The notes beneath the pieces are model-generated. The model did no database searches, was not told where the DNA came from, and saw only the letters and a program-made list of their open reading frames with translations. Shown here piece by piece: positions 13,791 through 18,839 of a stretch of 18,839 nucleotides of DNA. The number at the start of each line of letters is the position of its first letter. Position 1 is the first letter of the stretch. Source of the DNA: an uncultured Bacilli bacterium (GTDB lineage Bacteria > Bacillota_I > Bacilli_A > RF39 > UBA660); NCBI GenBank assembly GCA_947586295.1, contig CANPXQ010000006.1, forward strand, positions 1 through 18,839. Direction: 5' to 3'. A program made the translations under genes and the position numbers.

Positions 13791-15875
13791 ATGGATTTAA
13801 CAGAAGGCCTTAATCCTAGGCAAAAAGAAGCAGTTTTACATATTGATGGGCCATGTTTAGTTTTAGCGGGAGCTGGTAGTGGTAAAACTAAAGTTTTAAC
13901 TACGCGAATCGCTAATTTAATTAAACATAATATACACTCATATCATATTTTAGCTATAACATTTACTAATAAAGCCGCTAAAGAAATGCAAAGTAGAATT
14001 ACTAATTTAATAGGCGAAAATCAAGCTTTTGTTGGTACTTTTCATTCTTTTGGTTTAAGAATAATAAAAGAAAATTATCAATTACTTGATTTAAAAAGTA
14101 ATTTTACTATTTTAGATAGTGAAGATGTAAGTACCATAATAAAAAAAATTCTAAAAGATTTAGGTTATGATATTAAAGTTATTTCTCCTAGTTATATTAA
14201 AAATAAAATTAGTTTTATTAAAAATGAATTATTAAAAAGTAGCGATATTGAGCGTTTATTTTTAAGTCCTATCGATAAAGTTGTGGTTGAAGTTTATAAA
14301 CGTTATGAAAATATTTTAAAAAATAGTAATACCGTTGATTTTGATGATCTATTAAAATTACCAGTAGAACTATGGCAAAAAAGAACGGATATACTCACTA
14401 AATATCAAGAAAAGTATCAGTATATTTTAGTTGATGAATATCAAGATACTAATGAAGTTCAATATCAATTAGTTAAATTATTAAGTGCTAAATATCAAAA
14501 TCTTTTTGTAGTTGGGGATCATAATCAAAGTATTTATGGTTTTCGCCAAGCTAATTATCAAAATATCTTAAATTTTGAAAAAGATTATCCTAATTTAAAA
14601 AAGATTATTTTAAATCAAAATTATCGGAGTACTAATAATATCTTAAATGCGGCTAATAGTGTTATTAAAAATAATATGCATAGTGGTGAGGTAAATTTAT
14701 ATAGTAATTTGGGTAATGGATTAAAAATAAAGTATATGCGAGCATATGATGAAAAACACGAAGTTACTTTAATTATGGAACAGATAAAAAAATTATTAGA
14801 AGAGGGTAATAAATATAATGATATAGCTATATTATATCGGACTAATGGTCAAGGGCGAATTATTGAAGAAGGGATGAATAATAATCGGTTTCCTTATCGA
14901 ATTGTTGGTAGTTATTACTTTTATAAAAGAAAAGAAATTAAAGATTTAATTGCTTATTTAAAATTAATTGCAAATCACGATGATGAGGTATCTTTAAGAA
15001 GAGTTATCAATGAGCCTAAAAGAGGTATTGGTCTAAAGAGTTTAGATGCCTTATCCCTAGAAGCACAAAAGAAACACATTAGTTTATTTGAGGCTTTAAA
15101 TACTCCTAAAGAATTAAGTTTTAAAAATTTAATATTAGAATTAACTCTCGATACCAAAAATTGTGATTTGACGGAATTAATAGATAAAATATTAGATAAA
15201 ACAGGAATCAAAAAAGCTTTGGATGATAGTTTTAATTTGGAAGATGAAATAAGAAAAGAAAATTTAATGGAATTTCGTAGTATTACTGAAAATTATCAAA
15301 ATGAAGTAGGTAGTGTTAATCTTGAAGATTTTCTAGAAGAAATAAGTATTGCGAGTGATATTGCTGAACATCAAGAAAGTGCTGATGCAATAACTTTAAT
15401 GACAATTCATTCGGCTAAAGGCTTAGAGTTTAAAAATGTTTTTATTGCGGGTATGGAAGAAAATATATTACCACATTCAATGAGTTTACAAGAAAAAGAT
15501 GGTTTAGAAGAAGAAAGACGTTTATGTTATGTGGCTATTACTCGTGCTAAAGAAAGATTGTATTTAACCAATGCCAAAAAAAGAATGCTTTTTGGTAATA
15601 GTCAAATGAATGCTCCTAGTCGCTTTATTACGGAAATTGATCACAACTTACTAGATAATGTTTTAATTAAAGAAGAGGAAAAAGAAAAGTTTAATAAAGA
15701 TTTATATTACGAAGAGGAAGATTCCGTATTTCATCGCGGCGATATAGTTATGCATTTAACATATGGTAGAGGAGTAGTTACGGATTATGATGAAAAGTTT
15801 GTAACTGTGGCTTTTAATAAAAGATATGGTATAAAGAAAATTCTTAAAAATTTTAAAGGATTAAGGAAGGAATGA
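13791..15875 (+). CDS. pcrA: ATP-dependent DNA helicase PcrA (UvrD/Rep superfamily 1)
   Basis: A 3'-5' helicase for DNA repair, rolling-circle replication and removal of obstacles at forks. The Q motif and Walker A (AGAGSGKT, 26-33), Walker B DEYQDT (215-220), motif III GDHNQSIYGFRQAN (242-255) and motif VI YVAITRAK are all present, and the C-terminus ends in a GDIVMHLTYGRGVV Tudor-like domain typical of PcrA. The 694 residues are normal. Motif III reads GDHNQS, where PcrA/UvrD usually has GDxDQS, and RGA reads RQA. GGAGG (13781-13785) fixes ATG 13791; a TTG at 13779 lies before that site. It lies upstream of ligA as in Bacillus, with one gene between. Confidence 0.94.
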   Translation: MDLTEGLNPRQKEAVLHIDGPCLVLAGAGSGKTKVLTTRIANLIKHNIHSYHILAITFTNKAAKEMQSRITNLIGENQAFVGTFHSFGLRIIKENYQLLDLKSNFTILDSEDVSTIIKKILKDLGYDIKVISPSYIKNKISFIKNELLKSSDIERLFLSPIDKVVVEVYKRYENILKNSNTVDFDDLLKLPVELWQKRTDILTKYQEKYQYILVDEYQDTNEVQYQLVKLLSAKYQNLFVVGDHNQSIYGFRQANYQNILNFEKDYPNLKKIILNQNYRSTNNILNAANSVIKNNMHSGEVNLYSNLGNGLKIKYMRAYDEKHEVTLIMEQIKKLLEEGNKYNDIAILYRTNGQGRIIEEGMNNNRFPYRIVGSYYFYKRKEIKDLIAYLKLIANHDDEVSLRRVINEPKRGIGLKSLDALSLEAQKKHISLFEALNTPKELSFKNLILELTLDTKNCDLTELIDKILDKTGIKKALDDSFNLEDEIRKENLMEFRSITENYQNEVGSVNLEDFLEEISIASDIAEHQESADAITLMTIHSAKGLEFKNVFIAGMEENILPHSMSLQEKDGLEEERRLCYVAITRAKERLYLTNAKKRMLFGNSQMNAPSRFITEIDHNLLDNVLIKEEEKEKFNKDLYYEEEDSVFHRGDIVMHLTYGRGVVTDYDEKFVTVAFNKRYGIKKILKNFKGLRKE

Positions 15876-15880
15876 TATTT

Positions 15881-16780
15881 ATGAAGAAATCTTTGGTTAT
15901 TCTAGCGGCTGGAATGGGGTCCCGTTTTGGGGGATTAAAACAAATTGAACCAGTGGGTCCTAGTGGTGAAATTATCGCAGATTATTCTATATATGATGCT
16001 ATAAGATGTGGTTTTACAAAAGTAGTATTTGTTATAAAAAAAGAAAACTTAGAATATTTTAAAGAAAATATTACAAAAAAGTTTGAAAATCAAATAGAAG
16101 TAGAATTTGCTTTTCAATCTTTAGATGATTATAAATTAAACAAAGATAGAGTAAAAATGCTTGGCACAGCCCACGCCTTATATTGTGCTAAACCATATAT
16201 AAATGAAGCATTTGTAATGATTAATTCGGATGATTATTATGGCTTAGAAGCTTTTAAAATCGCTGCGCATTTCATTGATAATAGTACTAATCCTTATGAA
16301 TATTTAACTATTAATTATCCTTATGAAAATACGCGAAGTAAAATGGGAAAAGTAAATCGTGGTTTAGTTAAAACTTTAAATAATCACGTTTATGATATTG
16401 AAGAAGTAAGTATTGAAGAAAAGGATAATAATATTATCGCTACTAGTAAATTAACAAAAGAACAAGTTTTAATTGCACCTGATGCTCCCGTGGCAATGAA
16501 TTTCTTTGTCTTTAAACCAACTATATTTGATTTTGTTGAAAAAGATTTAATTGCTTTTTTGGATAGTAATCCCGCCATTGATCAAGAATTAATTTTAACG
16601 GATGTAATAAAAAAGTGTTTAAAAGAAGAAAAAATTAATTTTCTCGCGATTACAAATTATGGTAAATGGTTTGGTATGACTTATAAAAATGATTTATTAG
16701 ATTTAAAAGCTACTTTAAATGAATTAATTGCACAAGGAATGTATCCAAATAATTTATGGGGAAATAAATATGGACGCTAA
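15881..16780 (+). CDS. nucleotidyltransferase (sugar-nucleotide pyrophosphorylase-like)
   Basis: The N-terminus ILAAGMGSRFGGLKQIEPVG (7-26) is the nucleotide-binding signature of NTP-transferase-family enzymes, which condense a sugar phosphate or similar substrate with an NTP, and the remaining sequence (DSIYDAIRCGF-like helix, a DDYYG loop at about 112-116, and a late NYGKWFGM) fits the fold. The 299-residue length is typical of a family widespread in gut Firmicutes. The exact substrate is unknown; no LicC or GalU fingerprint was sufficient to choose. ATG 15881 follows AAGGAAGG (15863-15870) by 10 bases. An in-frame ATG at 15872 is possible but is only one base from that site. It overlaps ligA by 11 bases. 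Confidence 0.8.
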   Translation: MKKSLVILAAGMGSRFGGLKQIEPVGPSGEIIADYSIYDAIRCGFTKVVFVIKKENLEYFKENITKKFENQIEVEFAFQSLDDYKLNKDRVKMLGTAHALYCAKPYINEAFVMINSDDYYGLEAFKIAAHFIDNSTNPYEYLTINYPYENTRSKMGKVNRGLVKTLNNHVYDIEEVSIEEKDNNIIATSKLTKEQVLIAPDAPVAMNFFVFKPTIFDFVEKDLIAFLDSNPAIDQELILTDVIKKCLKEEKINFLAITNYGKWFGMTYKNDLLDLKATLNELIAQGMYPNNLWGNKYGR

Positions 16781-18761
16781 AAAAAGAATATTAGAATTAA
16801 CGGAAATCTTGAATGAAGCTTCTAGACGTTATTATGTTTTAGATGATCCTTATATTACGGACCAAGAATATGATAAATATATGCGGGAATTAATTTTATT
16901 AGAAACTAAATATCCAGAATATGCTTTTCCCGATAGTCCTACGCAAAGAGTTGGGGGAGCTGCGGTTGATAAATTTGCTAAAGTTACTCATAAAATTCCA
17001 ATGCTTAGTTTAAGTAATGTTTTTAATGAAGAAGAAATAAAAGACTTTGCTTTAAAAATTGAAAAAGAAGGTATAACTCCGCAATTTGTTTGTGAACAAA
17101 AAATAGATGGGTTATCTATTTCTTTAATATATGAAAATGGTTTGTTAGTTCAAGGAATTACTCGGGGGGATGGTATAGTCGGGGAAGATGTAACTAATAA
17201 TGTTAAAACTATTAAAAGTATTCCTTTAAAATTAAAAGAAAATATTTCTTTAGAAGTAAGAGGCGAAGTTTTTATGCATAAAAAAACTTTAGCAAAATTG
17301 AATAAAGAAAGAGAAAAAGAAGGATTACCTGTTTTAGCTAATGTTCGGAATGCAGCTGCTGGTTCTTTAAGACAATTAGATAGTAAAGTAGCTTCTCAAA
17401 GACAGTTAGATGTTTTTATCTATTATTTAATGGAACCAGAAAAGTTTGGAATTAAAACGCACTATGAGGCCATTAATTATTTAAAAAAATTAGGTTTTAA
17501 AACAATGGAAGATACGAAATTAGTCTATAATGTTCAAGGGGTATTAGATTATATCAAAGAAGAGACTTTAAAAAGAGATAAATTAACTTATGAAATAGAT
17601 GGTGTAGTTATAAAGCATAATATTTTTAGAGAACAACAAGAAATAGGTTATACGGCTAAATATCCCAAATGGGCAACGGCCTATAAATTTCCGGCTATCG
17701 AAGTTTTAACTAAATTAAAAGATATTATTTTTACGGTAGGTAGAACGGGAAGGATTACGCCTAATGCTGTATTAGAACCAGTTATTTTAATGGGCTCAAC
17801 TATTTCTAGGGCAACCCTTCATAATGCGGATTATGTAATTAGCAAGAATCTGAAAATAGGTGATATCGTATCAATAAAAAAAGCTGGTGATGTAATTCCT
17901 GCTGTTACGGGAGCCATAATTTCTAGAAGAACAGGTCAAGAAAAAGATTTCCAAATGATTAGCAATTGTCCAATGTGTGATGCTCCCTTAATTAAAAAGG
18001 AAAGTCAAGTCGATTATTTTTGCCCCAATGAATCTTGTCCAGCTCGAAAAATTAATGGTTTAATTCATTATGTATCACGCGATGCAATGAATATTGAAGG
18101 TTTAGGAGAAGAAATAGTTGAAGAATTATATAATTTAGGTTTTGTCAAACGGATTGCGGATTTTTACGATTTAAAAACTAAAAAAGAACAATTATTAGAA
18201 TTTGATGGTTATGGGGAACAAAGTATTAATAAAATATTAGAAAATATTGAGGCTTCTAAACAAAGTGGCTTAGCGAGAGTTTTATATGCTATTGGGATTC
18301 CGGGAATTGGTAGCAAGACAGCCAAAGTTTTAGCCCATCGCTTTAGTAATATTGATTATCTAATGAAAGCAAGCATTGAAGATTTAGAAAATATTCCCGA
18401 TATTGGAGAAACTTTAGCAACTAATATTTATAATTATTTTTTAGAACATCAAGATTTTATTGAAGAGCTTAAAAATATTGGTATTAATATGCAAGAAACT
18501 GGTTCTATAAGAAAACAAAATGATCTTATAACTAATAAAAAATTTGTTATAACGGGAACAATTGCTGGTTATTCGCGTAATGAAATAAAAGAAGTTTTAG
18601 AATCTTATGATGGTCTAGTAAGTGAATCGGTTTCTAAAAATACCGATGTCGTTATTGTGGGTGATAATCCCGGTTCTAAATATGATAAAGCCATCAGTTT
18701 AAATATTGAAATATGGAATAGTGAAAAAATTAAGGAAATAATGGCTGATTTAGCAAAATAA
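16770..18761 (+). CDS. ligA: NAD-dependent DNA ligase LigA
   Basis: This enzyme seals nicks in DNA during replication and repair, using NAD+. It has the N-terminal Ia domain (YYVLDDPYITDQEYD), the adenylated lysine in KIDG (111-114, K111), an OB-fold segment, a four-cysteine zinc finger (C400, C403, C418, C423), helix-hairpin-helix repeats (about 490-575) and a C-terminal BRCT domain (about 590-663, with FVITGTIAGY). The 663 residues are full-length. ATG 16770 is preceded by the weak GGGGAAA site and starts within the upstream gene (11-base overlap), so translation is probably coupled. An upstream in-frame ATG at 16728 would extend the protein by 14 residues into the neighbour and lacks the family start. 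Confidence 0.96.
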   Translation: MDAKKRILELTEILNEASRRYYVLDDPYITDQEYDKYMRELILLETKYPEYAFPDSPTQRVGGAAVDKFAKVTHKIPMLSLSNVFNEEEIKDFALKIEKEGITPQFVCEQKIDGLSISLIYENGLLVQGITRGDGIVGEDVTNNVKTIKSIPLKLKENISLEVRGEVFMHKKTLAKLNKEREKEGLPVLANVRNAAAGSLRQLDSKVASQRQLDVFIYYLMEPEKFGIKTHYEAINYLKKLGFKTMEDTKLVYNVQGVLDYIKEETLKRDKLTYEIDGVVIKHNIFREQQEIGYTAKYPKWATAYKFPAIEVLTKLKDIIFTVGRTGRITPNAVLEPVILMGSTISRATLHNADYVISKNLKIGDIVSIKKAGDVIPAVTGAIISRRTGQEKDFQMISNCPMCDAPLIKKESQVDYFCPNESCPARKINGLIHYVSRDAMNIEGLGEEIVEELYNLGFVKRIADFYDLKTKKEQLLEFDGYGEQSINKILENIEASKQSGLARVLYAIGIPGIGSKTAKVLAHRFSNIDYLMKASIEDLENIPDIGETLATNIYNYFLEHQDFIEELKNIGINMQETGSIRKQNDLITNKKFVITGTIAGYSRNEIKEVLESYDGLVSESVSKNTDVVIVGDNPGSKYDKAISLNIEIWNSEKIKEIMADLAK

Positions 18762-18839
18762 TTTATTAATTAAAAAGTCAAGTGCAACTTTTAGAATAAT
18801 CGATAATAAGTAATTAATGCGACTTTATGCCGAGAAAAC
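18762..18839. other. region downstream of ligA, no gene seen
   Basis: The last 78 bases hold no convincing coding start. AAAAGT (18773-18778) and ACTTTT (18787-18792) form a weak 6-bp inverted repeat around CAAGTGCA. It could be a poor terminator for ligA or the edge of an element continuing outside the window; neither can be established. Confidence 0.3.

Noticed and set aside
1..18839. Mycoplasma genetic code (TGA as Trp)
   Set aside because: dnaB, pcrA and the EIIB-like gene end at TGA, and Trp codons are TGG.
18770..18839. Left end of an insertion sequence (AAGTGCAACTTTT resembles some IS30-type ends)
   Set aside because: No transposase, second inverted repeat or target duplication can be seen in the remaining bases, so the resemblance is too weak to claim.
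1..18839. CRISPR array, tRNA or rRNA genes
   Set aside because: All intergenic regions are short and no repeat-spacer pattern or cloverleaf was found.

Overview
The window is very AT-rich DNA carrying a compact set of bacterial genes with short intergenic gaps. UGA is used as a stop (dnaB, pcrA and the EIIB-like gene end in TGA) and Trp is read from TGG, so this is the standard bacterial code and not the Mycoplasma code. The dnaB-dnaI primosome pair, a PcrA/LigA neighbourhood, AGGAGG-type ribosome binding sites, a SEDS cell-wall polymerase and a D,D-carboxypeptidase indicate a walled, low-GC member of the Bacilli/Firmicutes. The streamlined AT-rich style resembles uncultured gut Bacilli (RF39/Erysipelotrichia-like); that placement is inference.

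Layout. 1-302: 3' end of a Nudix hydrolase gene. 367-2531: dnaB-dnaI, the helicase-loading operon, behind a good sigma-A-type promoter. 2579-3706: a membrane-anchored TasA/camelysin-like surface protein closed by a perfect hairpin terminator. 3782-8416: a five-gene co-directional string (ZIP metal transporter, NAD-dependent epimerase, patatin-like phospholipase, YebC-family protein, tyrosyl-tRNA synthetase) with gaps of 0-19 bases and no internal terminator seen. 8432-9381: a DUF3800 protein and a tyrosine-rich small protein. 9385-10521 (minus): a RodA/FtsW/SpoVE-family polymerase, divergent from a small unknown gene (10542-10835). That gene converges on a membrane-anchored orphan PTS EIIB-like protein (10849-11166, minus), and the two share a bidirectional terminator. 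11285-11737: a very cysteine-rich protein resembling spore-coat CotY/CotZ. 11822-13734: an SH3-domain membrane protein and a PBP5-type D-Ala-D-Ala carboxypeptidase, each with its own promoter. 13791-18761: pcrA, a nucleotidyltransferase and ligA.

How the genes fit together. Most of the window is housekeeping: helicase loading, DNA repair and ligation, translation, and envelope growth. The most interesting signal is a possible sporulation signature. The CotZ-like gene is preceded by AC-N16-CATAAATTA, which matches the sigma-K promoter pattern, and the tyrosine-rich gene has a CATAnnnTA element at the expected distance. If the host lineage is considered non-sporulating, this pair deserves a direct test.

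No rRNA, tRNA, CRISPR array, complete insertion sequence or prophage was seen. The only stretches without a gene are short (none over 300 bases); the last 78 bases hold only a weak inverted repeat.
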